From Azorinus chamasolen (lineage: Eukaryota; Mollusca; Bivalvia; Cardiida; Solecurtidae), in NCBI GenBank assembly GCA_963576725.1, contig OY755240.1, positions 30,275,932-30,339,931 of the forward strand: DNA of 64,000 nucleotides, given 5' to 3'. The notes below the pieces were generated by a model. It had not been told where the DNA came from and did no database searches. It saw only the letters and a program-made list of their open reading frames with translations. The first letter of the stretch is position 1; every line of letters begins with the position of its first letter. The translations under genes and the position numbers were made by a program. Shown piece by piece: positions 12,085-22,654 of the stretch.

Positions 12085-12363
12085 CAGATGAACTTTGATA
12101 TCTCGAACACGGATAACTTGAACTAAGAGATAACTCGAACTAAAAGTTCAGTCCTTCCAAAACTTACAATACATAATTGTTCTAAAATGTATAACTACGC
12201 TTATCTAGAAACACGTGTGACAACTTAATGCAGGTTTAAAGTAATGCTAAAAACTCCTACAAGAGCTTTCAGCATTACTTTAGACCCGCATTAAGGTGTG
12301 AACTTCTGTTATCTCGAACTAATTTACATAGTCCCTTGAAGTTCGAGATATCGAATTCAACTG
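12085..12363. mobile_element. Pogo/Tigger-like palindromic MITE, ATATCTCGAAC ends
   Basis: TA flanks both ends. Ends read CAGATGAACTTTGATATCTC and, complemented from the right, CAGTTGAATTCGATATCTC. The core (about 12225-12295) is the palindrome GCAGGTTTAAAGTAATGC ... GCATTACTTTAGACC with the axis near ACTCCTACAAGAGC. TA duplication with CAGTTGAAC-type ends is typical of pogo/Tigger elements. It is nonautonomous. Confidence 0.8.
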
Positions 12364-12760
12364 TAGTTTGGATTCAGATGTTACGCCAAGTAAGACGCCG
12401 TTTAGCTCAGTGTCTCCAAACTGGTTTTCCCTCTGATCGAGAATTTTGAAAGAAATGGAAGAAGACAATGTTTTCAGAATCAGAGAAGATGGCAGTTTTG
12501 CAAATGGTAGATGGTTACGGCAGTTTTGTGCTTATCCGTCGTTTTGAAATCAGTCGCTCCTACACATCTGTAAGCATATGACATCAGTTTTAGCAATATG
12601 ACATTCCTGACGAAATAAAGTGCATCAGCACTTAGAGGGGCTCGTCTCTCTGTATTTAAATCCAAAATGAAAGGTTCTTAACCCCTATCGTGCTAACAGC
12701 CATCTGCTTGGGCATGTTTTCATCATTAAAAGTCTCTACATTATACAGCATCACAGTTAA

Positions 12761-12960
12761 CCCTTTCCATGTTCAACATTCATATACGGAATAATTACAT
12801 CATGAATATTTATTAGCTGAATTTCTATCATGTAAAAGTTTCAACGATTTGTTTTCTTTGACAAAAACCGTGGAATGAGATCTATATCATATAATAAACA
12901 ATCAGAGTAGACCCTGATCAGACGGTTATCCATTCCATCCTAGACTATTTTTTTCACCAG
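12761..12960. mobile_element. piggyBac-like MITE, GTAGACC family (B), 3' truncated
   Basis: TTAA at 12757-12760 precedes CCCTTTCCATGTTCAACATT. The copy reaches AGAGTAGACCCTGATCAGACGG near 12905-12926 and is cut shortly after, inside the hairpin. No right end was found. Confidence 0.6.
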
Positions 12961-13061
12961 GTTTTGGTCACGTGTTACCGTAATTGTTTTACTGTTACCC
13001 AAATTAAGAAATATTCAGGAGCACACCGCTATTTAACCACGCTAAAGAACAAACAACAATA

Positions 13062-13265
13062 CAGTAAAACCCCTCTAAACCGGACGTAAATTTTAGTATA
13101 AATATTGGTCTTGGAGACAGGTGGCAGCTTAATGCAGGGTGAAAGTCATTCAGAAAGCTCCTAGAGGAGCTTTCTGAATGACTTTCACCCTGCATTAAGC
13201 AGTCACCTGTATAAAAGTACCTTAATTCTTCTGTACTAGAATTCCGGTTAAGAGAGGTTTTACTG
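13062..13265. mobile_element. Pogo-like palindromic MITE, CCGG ends
   Basis: TA flanks both sides. Ends are CAGTAAAACCCCTCTAAACC and CGGTTAAGAGAGGTTTTACTG. The core is near-perfectly palindromic: GCAGCTTAATGCAGGGTGAA, then GTCATTCAGAAAGCTCC, axis CTAGAG, then the complement. It is among the best-preserved copies of this family here. Confidence 0.9.
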
Positions 13266-13305
13266 TATTCGATAATAAAAGACAATAAATTTATATTTGT
13301 GTTTC

Positions 13306-13505
13306 AGTCTTTACTCCGCCAATGTTCATGTAAGGACTAATGCCATCAATTAGCTGATTTTTTAAAACAGAACATTAATCAAAGAATTCATTTCCATGGC
13401 AAAACTATATTCATATCATTAGCAAACAGTGCAGACCCTGACTAGACGACCCAACGTAAACCGTCTTGTGTGAGGCTACTTTGCTTGCAAAGAGCTTTTA
13501 AAGGT
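13306..13505. mobile_element. Eroded family B piggyBac-like MITE
   Basis: The sequence runs from AATGTTCATGTAAGGACTAA to GCAAACAGTGCAGACCCTGA, with an imperfect right arm and a weak AAAGGTTTAA right end. It is recognisable only by comparison with intact copies such as 13963-14240. Confidence 0.45.
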
Positions 13506-13656
13506 TTAAAAGATCCAACATTCACTAAAAAGGCATGACCATGAATTGCTAAATAAATGGATATTGTGTATCGGAACGGTGAGCTATGAAACCATATACA
13601 AGAACATCAACTTAAAAGAAATACAAATATCACATCAAAGGATTCACAATTTAATA

Positions 13657-13851
13657 CAATAAAACATGTCTTAAGCGGCCATCATCAAGAGCTCTAATTA
13701 TCGGTACATGTATGTAAGGCAGGTGGCTTCTTAATGCATGTCAATACAGAACGCTCTTATAAGAGCTTTTTGCATTACTTTTGTCCTGCATTAAACAACC
13801 ACCTGCATTTTAAGACTCCTATGTTCAATAAATGAATGGCATATTCTACTG
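13657..13851. mobile_element. Pogo-like palindromic MITE, CTTAAG ends
   Basis: TA flanks at 13655-13656 and 13852-13853. Ends are CAATAAAACATGTCTTAAGC and a degraded CATATTCTACTG. The core pairs GGCAGGTGGCTTCTTAATGC with GCATTAAACAACCACCTGC, axis CGCTCTTATAAGAGC. Confidence 0.8.
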
Positions 13852-13962
13852 TACTACACAATTCATGTTGTTTGCTATCGTTCGCGAGTTGCAAATTAAA
13901 CCCTTTATCATGCTGTGTAATAACGTCGGCTCATTCTTTAAATCTGCTACTATATTTATTAA

Positions 13963-14240
13963 CCCTTTTCTCTATGAATATTCAGTAAAGAATTAATATA
14001 ATGACATCATGAATATTAATAAGGTTTATGTGTTATAATAGCACATGAACACAGGAATGTTCGGTCAATGCAGAAACTGTAGAATCATATCAATATTATG
14101 TTATAATCAAACAGAGCAGACCATGATCAGACGGCTCCTATAGGTTATGTAGAACAGGCTCGTAGCTCCTATAGGAGCTGTCTGGTCTGGCTCTACTCTG
14201 TTTGCAAAGGCGTAGAAATACGTATTTATGGAGTAAAGGG
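13963..14240. mobile_element. piggyBac-like MITE, family B
   Basis: TTAA flanks both ends (13959-13962, 14241-14244), with CCCTTTTCTC and TATGGAGTAAAGGG as terminal sequences. The hairpin region (14107-14210) contains two GCTCCTATAGG axes, suggesting a partial duplication of the hairpin centre. Confidence 0.8.
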
Positions 14241-14404
14241 TTAACATTTCAATCGGTACTAACTTGTCAGAAACTATTGATCTAGTGTCCAACAGCTCGG
14301 ATCTTGATGATACGATGAGTTACAACAGATGTATACGGCGTATCGTCTAGGTCCATATTGTTTGCAAATGTAGCAAGGTTGTGCTTTGCAGGGGGAGAGT
14401 TTAA

Positions 14405-14611
14405 CCCATTCACTTATATACTATTTTTAGACTCAACCTCTTTGAATAAATCTACCGAAAAGGAGCATTTACTAGAGAAAAGGGATGTTTTTAATTGTAT
14501 AGTTTTGAAACCATTGTGATAAATAGAGCATTTGCTCCATAGCTATTTATCACAATGGTTTCAGAAAGTGAATTTTAGAGGCGTCAAAAGCCGTCACTAT
14601 GAGGGAATGGG
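14405..14611. mobile_element. piggyBac-like MITE, AGCATTTGCTCC family (D)
   Basis: TTAA flanks (14401-14404, 14612-14615). Ends are CCCATTCACTTATA and TATGAGGGAATGGG. The hairpin pairs GAAACCATTGTGATAAATAG with its complement around the axis GCTCCATAGC. Confidence 0.85.
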
Positions 14612-14615
14612 TTAA

Positions 14616-15495
14616 ACAGAGCATACCTAAGTACCTTGTTTCACAACAGACGCACGCCAGTAGAGAAAATTATCATGCGTGGTTTCAACAGTGATATGTT
14701 GGCACAAGACAGCAAATGCACTTGTAGCAGAACAACAAAAGCTATGTAGTAGTAATAGTCTCCACAGAACAATTCATGGGAAGAAATACACAACGTCTCG
14801 CATTTTGTTGTATAGTAAAAATCATAATTATATCTAGTTAAGTTTACTTACATATAACAATCGTTGGGGACACGCATATGGGGACTGCTTTACGAAAGAT
14901 CTTACGACAAAACGTCTCGTTAGTTCCAACATAGTATTACCACGATCGCAAGTTCGAATTGCGATCGTCGTATGTTAAAGCTTACGATTATTTTTGTCGT
15001 ACGAAGTTAACCGAAATTATCGCTTGCTAACTTTTAAGGACTATCTACACTTGCGATGACTTTGGTTGTAAGCCCTGACAGATGTGCGTGGCTGAGCAGG
15101 AATCTGACAAATATATGACATTTTATACACAACATACAACCATACAACAACGACTTTCTAGATTGCCAAGTTGTGTTTCTTTTTTTCTGTGAAAGAAAGC
15201 GTTTAAATAAACTGTAAACACACGTGAATGTAAGGGATGTGTTTGTAAAATGTTCTGAGTTTCGTGTTTAGACCTATAATGATTAATTTATTGAATTTCC
15301 TCTAAGCTCGCAAGTGGTTTGCCATGTTATGTTGACATTAAAACAGAATACTACAATTTTGCCCCGGCTTTATAACTGTATTAATATGCATATGAGGGTA
15401 TCAAACAAACTGTCATACTGAAATTCAGTTTGGCATTCAATACGTACAAGCACGAGTCAACCATTCGCAGGCTGCATATTTGTTTTGCTTTATAT
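14616..15495. other. No gene or repeat recognised
   Basis: The sequence is AT-rich and unique-looking. There are only short frames and no splice-bounded homology I recognise. Confidence 0.4.
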
Positions 15496-15499
15496 ACCA

Positions 15500-16090
15500 T
15501 TGCTTCTGTAATATCAAAGGCGGCAAATGGATCATGATCTGTAATACCAAAGGCGTCACATGGTTATTGATCAAATGATATCAAAGGTGTCACATAGTCC
15601 ATTATCTTAAATATCAAAGGCGCCACATGGTCAAAGATGTATCATATCAGCTTCGTCAAATGGTCCATGATCTACATGTACAATATCAAAGGCGTTACAT
15701 GGTCAACGAATTATGATTTCAAAGGCATCACATATCAACTGATCTTTAATTGCAAAGAAGTCACATAGTCAATGATATGTAATTTCAAAGGCATCGCATG
15801 GTTAATGATCTGTAATACCAAAGGCGTCACAGGTCATTGATATGTAATATCAAAGGCACCACATGATTCATGATCTGTTATACCAAAGGCGTAATATGGT
15901 CATTGATCTATAATATCAAATACATGGCACAGTCATGGTCCATGATCTGTAATATCACAGGCATCACATAGTTACTGATCTATAATTTATTTTAAAGGCA
16001 TTAAATGGATCATAATCTAATAAGCATATGGTCACTGATCTATGAACAAAGACTTGTAGTATCGAAGGCATCATATGGTCATCAATTCTT
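15500..16090. repeat. Degenerate ~35-bp minisatellite
   Basis: About 15 loose units of the form AATATCAAAGGCGTCACATG followed by GTCATTGATCTGT recur with 32-46 bp spacing. Reading frames across it are incidental. Confidence 0.8.
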
Positions 16091-16195
16091 ACTATTTTCA
16101 CTAACATGTCGGCAAAAAGGTGAAAAGAAACAGCTTGGACGGTATCTTTAGACAAGTAATTATCAGCCCATGATAATTGTATAATTGATAACTGT

Positions 16196-16548
16196 ATACA
16201 GCTGAACCTCTCTAAACTAACCACTGAAAGAATGCACACGTGTGTCTTTAAAACATGGCGATGGTGTAATGCAGGGTGAAAGTAATACAGAAGGTTCCTT
16301 TGGAATATCGTTTGATGTATTTATGCGTATAAAATGGTGCATATTTCGCTTCTTCTATAAACAGGTAAAAGAAAGAAAAAGTCGCACTCGTTATCAAAAT
16401 TCGTTGGTAGTACAGTAAAACATGTCCTAAGACGACATTAAAATTTAGAGATGTTTTAATCTTAAAAACAGGTGGTAGCCAAATGCAGGGCAAATGTAAT
16501 ATCAAAAGATCCTATTGGAATTCTTTTTGTCATGAACACAGTCCTGTA
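16196..16548. mobile_element. Two partial pogo-like palindromic MITEs
   Basis: A left half (CAGCTGAACCTCTCTAAACT at ~16198 to ~16310) ends near the axis GGTTCCTTTGGAA. A second left end (CAGTAAAACATGTCCTAAGA at 16413) runs to GTCCTGTATT at 16550. Both carry the family core (TAATGCAGGGTGAAAGTAAT or a variant) but lack proper right ends. Confidence 0.6.
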
Positions 16549-16552
16549 TTAA

Positions 16553-16725
16553 CCCATTCCCTCATATTGACGCCTCTGTAGGAGTCACCTTTTGAAACGA
16601 TTGTGATAAATAGAGCATTTGCTCCTATGGAGCAAATGCTCTAGTTGTAACAATGATTTAAAAAACTACACAATTGTATAATTTTCCTTTTTGTTAGTAA
16701 ACGCTCCTTTTCACCTGACTTAAAG
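16553..16725. mobile_element. piggyBac-like MITE, family D, 3' truncated
   Basis: TTAA at 16549-16552 is followed by CCCATTCCCTCATATTGACG. The hairpin axis reads GAGCATTTGCTCCTATGGAGC. The right end is lost after GTAAACGCTCCTTTTC. Confidence 0.75.
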
Positions 16726-16764
16726 ACGTCTTAGACATCTTCTTAGTGATCGCTGTAGACAGTG

Positions 16765-16868
16765 TCTTCTCTAGTTTCTACTCTAGTTTCTGCTCTAGTT
16801 TCTACTCTAGTTTCTACTCTGGTTTCATCTCTAGTTTCTACTCTAGGTTCTACTCTAGTTTCTTCTCT
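16765..16868. repeat. 12-bp tandem repeat
   Basis: Roughly eight units of CTCTAGTTTCTA lie in tandem, with single-base variants. Confidence 0.85.
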
Positions 16869-16954
16869 GGTGTCATCTTCCTTGTTTTGTAATACAGGGA
16901 GAAGTTTTTAGAGTACTACTATGCCAAACGTCGATAGCGTCATATCAATGTTAA

Positions 16955-17180
16955 CCCTTTATATGGTGAATATTCATGTAAAAAATAATGACTTTATGAA
17001 TATTGATTAGCCGCCCTTTCTGTATTGACATTTTATGCAAGTGGTTTATCTATGGAAGAACTTGTAGGATTATATTTGTTTCAGTTCATAAACAAACACA
17101 ACAGACACTGATATGACAGTTTCCACAGGAGCTGTATAATTTGGGTCTACATTAGTTTCACACTTGACCTGCAAACCATT
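16955..17180. mobile_element. piggyBac-like MITE, family B, eroded right end
   Basis: TTAA at 16951-16954 precedes CCCTTTATATGGTGAATATT. The hairpin is degraded (ACAGACACTGATATGACAG, then CCACAGGAGCTGTA). The right boundary is approximate. Confidence 0.6.
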
Positions 17181-17252
17181 AATCAAAGTCTACAAAACTG
17201 TCTCGAACAGTCATATTCAAACAAAAAATACTCCCACAGCTTTGAATATTAA

Positions 17253-17459
17253 CCATTTGCCTGCTAAGCGCGGCCTGTCTCGCATTTGCAAACAGCATGG
17301 ATCCAGATGAGACGCCGAGTAACTCGGCGTCTCATCAGGATCCAAGCTGTTTGACGCTCGGTCAGTGGTTTCTCAAAAGCTTGATTGAATCGAAGGTCAG
17401 CAACAAAAGTAGCTGGTCAGAGTTTGAACAGACATTATTTTTTTCCAGCAGGCTAAGGG
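17253..17459. mobile_element. piggyBac-like MITE, family A
   Basis: The ends are CCATTTGCCTGCTAAG and CCAGCAGGCTAAGGG, flanked by TTAA at 17249-17252 and 17460-17463. The intact hairpin GGATCCAGATGAGACGCCGAG / CTCGGCGTCTCATCAGGATCC lies at about 17297-17345. It shares its right TTAA with the next element. Confidence 0.9.
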
Positions 17460-17463
17460 TTAA

Positions 17464-17661
17464 ACCTTTCGCTGCCATACTCTGTCGTCTGCTAACTTTG
17501 TCGTGTGCTACAAATTTTCATTATTTTGATTTGCTTCATTTTTGTTTCAAAACATAGTAACAGTAACAAACAGTTTGGGTCCTGATGAGACGCCGAGTAA
17601 CTCATCTGGATCCAAACTGTTTGCATAGGTAATCACAGATCCGGCATTGGCAGCGAAAGGG
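17464..17661. mobile_element. piggyBac-like MITE, family A, hairpin shortened
   Basis: TTAA at 17460-17463 and 17662-17665. The ends ACCTTTCGCTGCCA and TTGGCAGCGAAAGGG match the copy at 54082-54273. The hairpin has lost one side of its tip (GACGCCGAGTAACTCATCTGG). Confidence 0.9.
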
Positions 17662-17665
17662 TTAA

Positions 17666-18035
17666 ACCTTTACCTGGTAGAGACGTCGTTTGATGTCACA
17701 CCAAGAATGGACGGTCTCTGGCTGTTCATGGAATAATATATAATATGATTCAACTAATTCTGCAAAGGCCAATCATTTCCATATCTATCTGCCATAATGA
17801 AAATTGATTTAATTGATATTCACTATCAAGGTGTGTCATGTATACTCATGTAATAATGTATTTCTAATTCGACTATTTCTGCCAAGGCCAAACATTTCCG
17901 TGTTCATTGCCATCAAGGAAATTGGTTTAATTATATTCATGATGTCGTTATTTCTTCAATGAATATTAATAAAGTAAATTGTTATCTGATGCAACTGCTT
18001 TTATTATATACATTTAAATCTCATTTATCCGACAA
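17666..18035. other. Mostly unassigned, MITE-like sequence
   Basis: It begins ACCTTTACCTGGTAGAG directly after a TTAA shared with the preceding element, so it may be a third adjoining element. Two TATTTCTAATTCGACTATTTCTG-like stretches resemble family B interiors. No gene is seen. Confidence 0.4.
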
Positions 18036-18039
18036 TGTA

Positions 18040-18160
18040 GTAAAAACGAATTGAGAACTTTTCTTGAAGGTGACTGCGTAATACAGAGTGAAAGTCATGC
18101 ATAGAAGTCCTAGATTATATGCTTGCATGTCACTCGCCCTGTATTTAACTACGACCTATC
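18040..18160. mobile_element. Pogo-like palindromic core, degraded
   Basis: GCGTAATACAGAGTGAAAG pairs with a GTCACTCGCCCTGTATTTAA arm around AGTCCTAGATTATATG. The ends are not recognisable. Confidence 0.55.
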
Positions 18161-18164
18161 TTAA

Positions 18165-18386
18165 ATCCATTCCTCCATAGGCTAGTTTAAGACCATACCT
18201 CTTCGAATGGATCTACCCAAAAGGAGCATTTACTAGAGAAAAGTAAAATTTTAGAATTTTGTAGTTTGAAACCATTGTGATAAATAGAGCATTTGCTACG
18301 ATATGAGCAAATACTCTATTTATCGCAATTGTTTCAAGTAGTGGTTAATACAGAGGTGTAGAAAGGCGTATTTATGGAGGAAATGG
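18165..18386. mobile_element. piggyBac-like MITE, family D
   Basis: TTAA flanks (18161-18164, 18387-18390). Ends are ATCCATTCCTCCATAGG and TATGGAGGAAATGG. The stem GAAACCATTGTGATAAATAG is followed by a diverged axis GCTACGATATGAGC. Its right TTAA directly abuts ACCTTTTTCTGTGCC of another truncated element (18391-~18560). Confidence 0.85.
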
Positions 18387-18390
18387 TTAA

Positions 18391-18560
18391 ACCTTTTTCT
18401 GTGCCGTATTCGTTCAAGAAATAATGTCACCATAGATATTTATAAGCTGATTTTTTATATTTTCATATGTACACAGGAGCTTTTGGCATTGGTAGCAGCT
18501 ATAAAATCAGATATATTTCATTTCATAAGCAAACAGAACAGGCCCTGATCAATGCGTGAA
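18391..18560. mobile_element. Truncated family B MITE
   Basis: The sequence runs from ACCTTTTTCTGTGCCGTATT to AACAGAACAGGCCCTGATCA, where it stops at the first hairpin arm. It follows the TTAA that ends the family D copy. Confidence 0.5.
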
Positions 18561-18706
18561 AATGTGTTTATATAAAGGAAATTATCAAATGTTCTCAATT
18601 CTTCTATACCAAAGTGATGTTATTGGTATTTTCGGATTAGTGTGTTTTTACTGCATGTAGAAGGCATCTTTACAAAACCATCAATTTGTTACACATACTC
18701 CACAGC

Positions 18707-18956
18707 AATGGTTGTGGAACACGTATGTCACCTGTATATTGTATGGTTAAAAGAGAAGTGTGACGTGTAATGGTTGTGGAACACGTATGTCACCTGTATA
18801 TTGTACGGTTAAAAGAGAAGTGTGACGTGTAATGGTTGTGGAACACGTATGTCACCTGTATATTGTATGGTTAAAAGAGAAGTGTGACGTGTAATGGTTG
18901 TGGAACACGTATGTCACCTGTATATTGTATGGTTAAAAGAGAAGTGTGACGTGTAA
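18707..18956 (+). repeat. 62-bp tandem repeat, 4 near-identical units
   Basis: Units begin AATGGTTGTGGAACACG at 18707, 18769, 18831 and 18893 and end GTGTGACGTGT. Only one substitution (TATGG to TACGG) is visible, so the array is recent or homogenised. Confidence 0.95.
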
Positions 18957-18958
18957 TA

Positions 18959-19162
18959 TAGTTGAACCTGTTCTAAGCAGCCATTCACTATTGAACATGG
19001 GCGTCTTAGAAAGCAGGTGGTTGCTTATTGCAGGGCAAACGTAATACCGAAAGCTCCTATATGAGCTATCTGTATTACCTTTGACCTGCATTAAGCTACC
19101 ACCTGCCCTACATACTCATGATTAGACCGCGTTTTGGTGGCCACTCAAGACAGGTTCTACTG
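18959..19162. mobile_element. Pogo-like palindromic MITE, CTAAG ends
   Basis: TA flanks. Ends are TAGTTGAACCTGTTCTAAGC and CAAGACAGGTTCTACTG. The core GGTGGTTGCTTATTGCAGGG has axis AAGCTCCTATATGAGCTA. It sits immediately after the 62-bp repeat. Confidence 0.85.
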
Positions 19163-19164
19163 TA

Positions 19165-19905
19165 CTATTAGTGTGCGTGTAATGCTTACATATATTCCTT
19201 CAAGCAGTAAAGCTTCGAGTTGGTCTTCTGTGCAGGGGTATAACATCAAAATATAAAATAAAATCAACCAATCCTACGAGTGCAGGAAATAAGTTACATT
19301 CTGCAAACTGTGCAAACCCATATCAGTTCTCTGTACTCGATCTCTCCATTCCTAGTTTGTTTCTTAAATATTTCGCATCCTCGTATTGTCATCTGCAAAA
19401 TTTATCGTCGTATTCAGTGTTCAATTTTGATATTGTTTTCCAATATGTTTTTGTTTCAAATAAATGCTCACAATTACTAACCCTGGGAGACGCAGAGTTA
19501 TATATATTTATGAACAATATGCTTCGTTTCATAAATCAAATTCAATGTTTTTGGCAAGTAAGCTATTTAAGCACACATTCAAATTTAGATTTATTCAGTA
19601 TTAATATTCGACATAACAGATCCGATTGATTCGATAGTAATCCTATCTAATGCTGGTTATAAAAGTTTATAACGCCATACAATATTGCAACATTTCAAAT
19701 GGTGTTTTGGCTGGCATCTCTATAGAAACGGGTTTCAACATTAATACTATACTTAATTTGAAGTAAAACGCCCTTTTTGAATTGTAAAATGTTTTTCAAA
19801 CCAAATTCTCCTCAATTTCTTTTTGCGAAGAGTTTGTCCATGTCTCTAATTGAAAGGCAATGGCCACACTAGATTATCTACAACGTAAAGCTCTCTTGCA
19901 AGCTA
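19165..19905. other. No gene or repeat recognised
   Basis: Overlapping short frames (19280-19629) have AT-driven composition and no recognisable domain. No splice-bounded exon was seen. Confidence 0.4.
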
Positions 19906-19909
19906 TATA

Positions 19910-20100
19910 CAGTAAAACCTCTCTATAACGGCCACTAAATTACATCAAGTATTTTGTGTTAAAGGCAGGTGGCTGCTTAAAGCAAGGTGAAAATAAAACA
20001 GGAGCGTTCTGTTTTACTTTTACCTTGCTTTCAGCAGCCACCAGCCTTAAATACCTACTAATTGACACAATTTAGGGGCCGTTATAGAGAGTTTTTGCTG
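19910..20100. mobile_element. Pogo-like palindromic MITE, TATAACGGCC ends
   Basis: TA flanks. Ends CAGTAAAACCTCTCTATAAC and the complement (mutated to GAGTTTTTGCTG). The stem GGCAGGTGGCTGCTTAAAGC is intact, but the axis has collapsed to AAACAGGAGCGTTCTG, so half of the tip is missing. Confidence 0.85.
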
Positions 20101-20237
20101 TATCTTATGTACAAAACGAACGGTACTCGCTGACTCCTTTCTGGATACAGACCTACTTTGTGGTAGCTATTATGAAGCCATAAAATCTGAATATTATTTG
20201 ATTGTTATCATAAAACCAAACGCACAGTATTATTTAA

Positions 20238-20451
20238 CATTTATCCCGGTATCTGCAACATGACTCGCATTTGGAAACAGCTTGGGTCCAGATGAGCCGC
20301 CGAGCTAGTTTGCGTCTCATCTGGATCCAAGCTGTTTGACGCCCGGGTAATAGTTTCTCAAAGGTTTGATCGAACTGGAAGTAGTTAGATATGCACCAGA
20401 TCCAAATTTGAGCAAAAATTATTTTTTTCATAACGGTGTAAAAGGCTAAGA
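20238..20451. mobile_element. piggyBac-like MITE, family A
   Basis: TTAA flanks (20234-20237, 20452-20455). The hairpin (20275-20340) reads GGGTCCAGATGAGCCGCCGAG ... GTCTCATCTGGATCC. Unlike most copies, both arms carry the CAG form. The right terminal sequence AAAGGCTAAGA is eroded. Confidence 0.75.
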
Positions 20452-20455
20452 TTAA

Positions 20456-21210
20456 CCAGTTCTAGACATCTACTTGAAGAGTAGAAAGCAGTTAATGATG
20501 ACAACCTTGCACGTCGTTTCCGCCTGGAAAAAATGTCCAGACATCCTTCATACAAAATCGACGAGAAATTAGTTTGGCATTCAAAGAGCAATTTTTATAT
20601 GGCTGAAGAACATATAACCTTTTCAAATATGAAACAATACTTTGAAAATTTATATAAGCAACTTATGTATTATTAAAAACATCAGAACAAAACGACATTT
20701 TTTTTTATTAAGTTTCATAAAGATTCATTTATATGTCTGGAAATTTTATTCCCCTGTACTGCATTTAATACGAGGTAATTCCCGACTCTATTTAACATTC
20801 GGATTGGTAGTTCGATACAAATCAGATATACTAATCTAAATAGAAACTAACTGAAATTGATAAGATAGCTCACCCTGTTTTTAATATCATCATCATGAAA
20901 TGACAGAACTATCAACGGTGGTATCTGTTTGGATATACAAATATACCTTTATCACTTCTCTCAACCCATCTGTAATTGATATGGATTTCTTTACAATTTC
21001 CTTCATATAAACGCGTTTTCACGTATCTGCAAACAGAGAAGACCCAGACCAGACGGTTTGCTAATGGAATTTGATAGATCTGTTCTTTAGTTTCTAAAAT
21101 GGTTACAATGCTCCACTTTTCATATTTTATTAAAATCATTTTGTCCATAATATTCAGTAGGTATTAAAACTTGGAATAAATATAGAGCATGGAAAGGGTA
21201 CAGAAATTCG
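20456..21210. other. Mostly unassigned; one half MITE
   Basis: At 21025-21065 the phrase GCAAACAGAGAAGACCCAGA with ACCAGACGG is a family B left hairpin arm with no right arm. Nothing else is recognised. Confidence 0.4.
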
Positions 21211-21221
21211 CTGTAAGTTAA

Positions 21222-21465
21222 CCATTCGCTTGCTATTCACGTCAAAATACCTACCTGTAAATAGTGAAGACCCAGATGAGACAGCTACTGCAGGAGCTGT
21301 CTCATCAGGGTCTGCACTATTAACAAATTGATTGTGCAACCAGTGCACTCTACAGCAGTGATTGCACAGCGAAATACTTGTACACAGCGAAGATATATGT
21401 AATTATACAACAGGGCATGGGTACAGAAGGAGAAATGTTTTTTTTAAAATTCAGCAAGAGAAGGG
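21222..21465. mobile_element. piggyBac-like MITE, family F
   Basis: TTAA flanks (21218-21221, 21466-21469). It has the same ends and interior as 11133-11349, with an insert near the hairpin's right foot (GTGCAACCAGTGCACTCTAC). The axis reads GCTACTGCAGGAGC. Confidence 0.85.
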
Positions 21466-21539
21466 TTAACATTGTGAACGGATCCTTCCGGTGGAACATA
21501 ACACTTTGAATGCGGGTCCCGGGTGTACAGACATTTGCA

Positions 21540-21602
21540 ATAAATGCAGACCCAGATCAGATAATTCCTAGAGGAGACCCATTCAGGGCCTGCATTATTT
21601 GT
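21540..21602. repeat. GCAGACC hairpin, isolated
   Basis: AATGCAGACCCAGATCAG pairs imperfectly with TTCAGGGCCTGCATT around the axis TTCCTAGAGGAGA. No ends were found. Confidence 0.6.
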
Positions 21603-21728
21603 CATACAAAATCAGTAAGGCGAGTTGTACATGTAAGATTCAGTTCGATGCTTGGAACACAATGAAGACTCAAATCAAATGCATTTTCATAGCAACGGCT
21701 TTACCTAATCATATATGTAAGAAATAAT

Positions 21729-21921
21729 CAGAGCTACAGATAAAGGTGCGTACATAAATATTAAAATCATCATTTCTCCACCAAACCCTATGTTGTGACC
21801 ACTCTTTTAAATCGCCTGGAAGAGACGATTCTAAAGAGTGGTCACAACATCGGGATTGGTGTAGAAATAAAAAAGTTATTCTCTAAAATATTTTAATATA
21901 CGCATCTTATGTAGACCTCTG
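21729..21921. mobile_element. Palindromic MITE with 6-bp duplication (family E)
   Basis: The ends are CAGAGCTACAGATAAAGG and its imperfect complement ...CTTATGTAGACCTCTG. AATAAT flanks both sides (21723-21728, 21922-21927). The internal hairpin pairs CCCTATGTTGTGACCACTC with its complement. Similar copies lie at 26156-26329 and 27319-27511. CAGAG ends with a 6-bp duplication fit a hAT-related group, which is an inference. Confidence 0.8.
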
Positions 21922-21927
21922 AATAAT

Positions 21928-22108
21928 GATATTATAAATATGTATTACCTATCTTTCATACTGGTATATGAATTATGTTGACTATGGCAGAAAGTGTGCA
22001 ACTACATTTGTATATCTATATTATTTAATAAGTAAACAGGAGCCCTCTGGTCTGGGTCTACTATGTTTACAAATGTTTGAAAAGGCGCCTCTACCATGTA
22101 AAAGGTTA
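21928..22108. mobile_element. Family B MITE, right part
   Basis: The phrase AAGTAAACAGGAGCCCTCTG, then GGTCTGGGTCTACTATG, keeps the right arm and outer sequence and ends AAAAGGTTAA. The left hairpin arm is missing. Confidence 0.5.
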
Positions 22109-22270
22109 AATTCAGCATGTCTGAAATATTAGATCATAAGATACCGCGCGTGTGGTTGATTGTCAGACAATGTGGACGCTGTTTAGACATCTTGACTATA
22201 TCTCGACCGACTAGTCTGGGTCTTCACTATTTTAAGAATATCTATTAATATAAACACATCTGATACATGT

Positions 22271-22455
22271 ACTATAAAACCCCTCTAAATCGACCACTTC
22301 ATAAATCAACACATATGTCATATGCAGGACATACTTAATGCAGAAAGTTCCAATGGGGGCTTTCTGCATTACGTTCGTCCTGCATTAAGCTAATACAAGC
22401 CTCTACGATCAAGAATAAGACTTCTTTTAGTGGTCGCACCATAGAGGTTTCGCCG
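22271..22455. mobile_element. Pogo-like palindromic MITE, AATCGACCAC ends
   Basis: It starts TATAAAACCCCTCTAAATCG and ends near CATAGAGGTTTCGCCGTA. The core GGACATACTTAATGCAGAAA has axis AGTTCCAATGGGGGCT, then GCATTACGTTCGTCCTGC. The ends are partly degraded. Confidence 0.75.
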
Positions 22456-22654
22456 TATTTCAATAAATGTATCCATAAAACACGGTTATGTTATCGATCC
22501 ATTATAAACACAAACAGTACCTACTTCTTAACCCTTATCGTTCATAAATAAGATATATTTGCCGAAATCCTGATCTGTTTTAACGTTTAACCACATCTGA
22601 TTCCTTCATGTCATTGAGGAACTATTATCCAGGTGGCAAGCAGCTTGGATCCAG

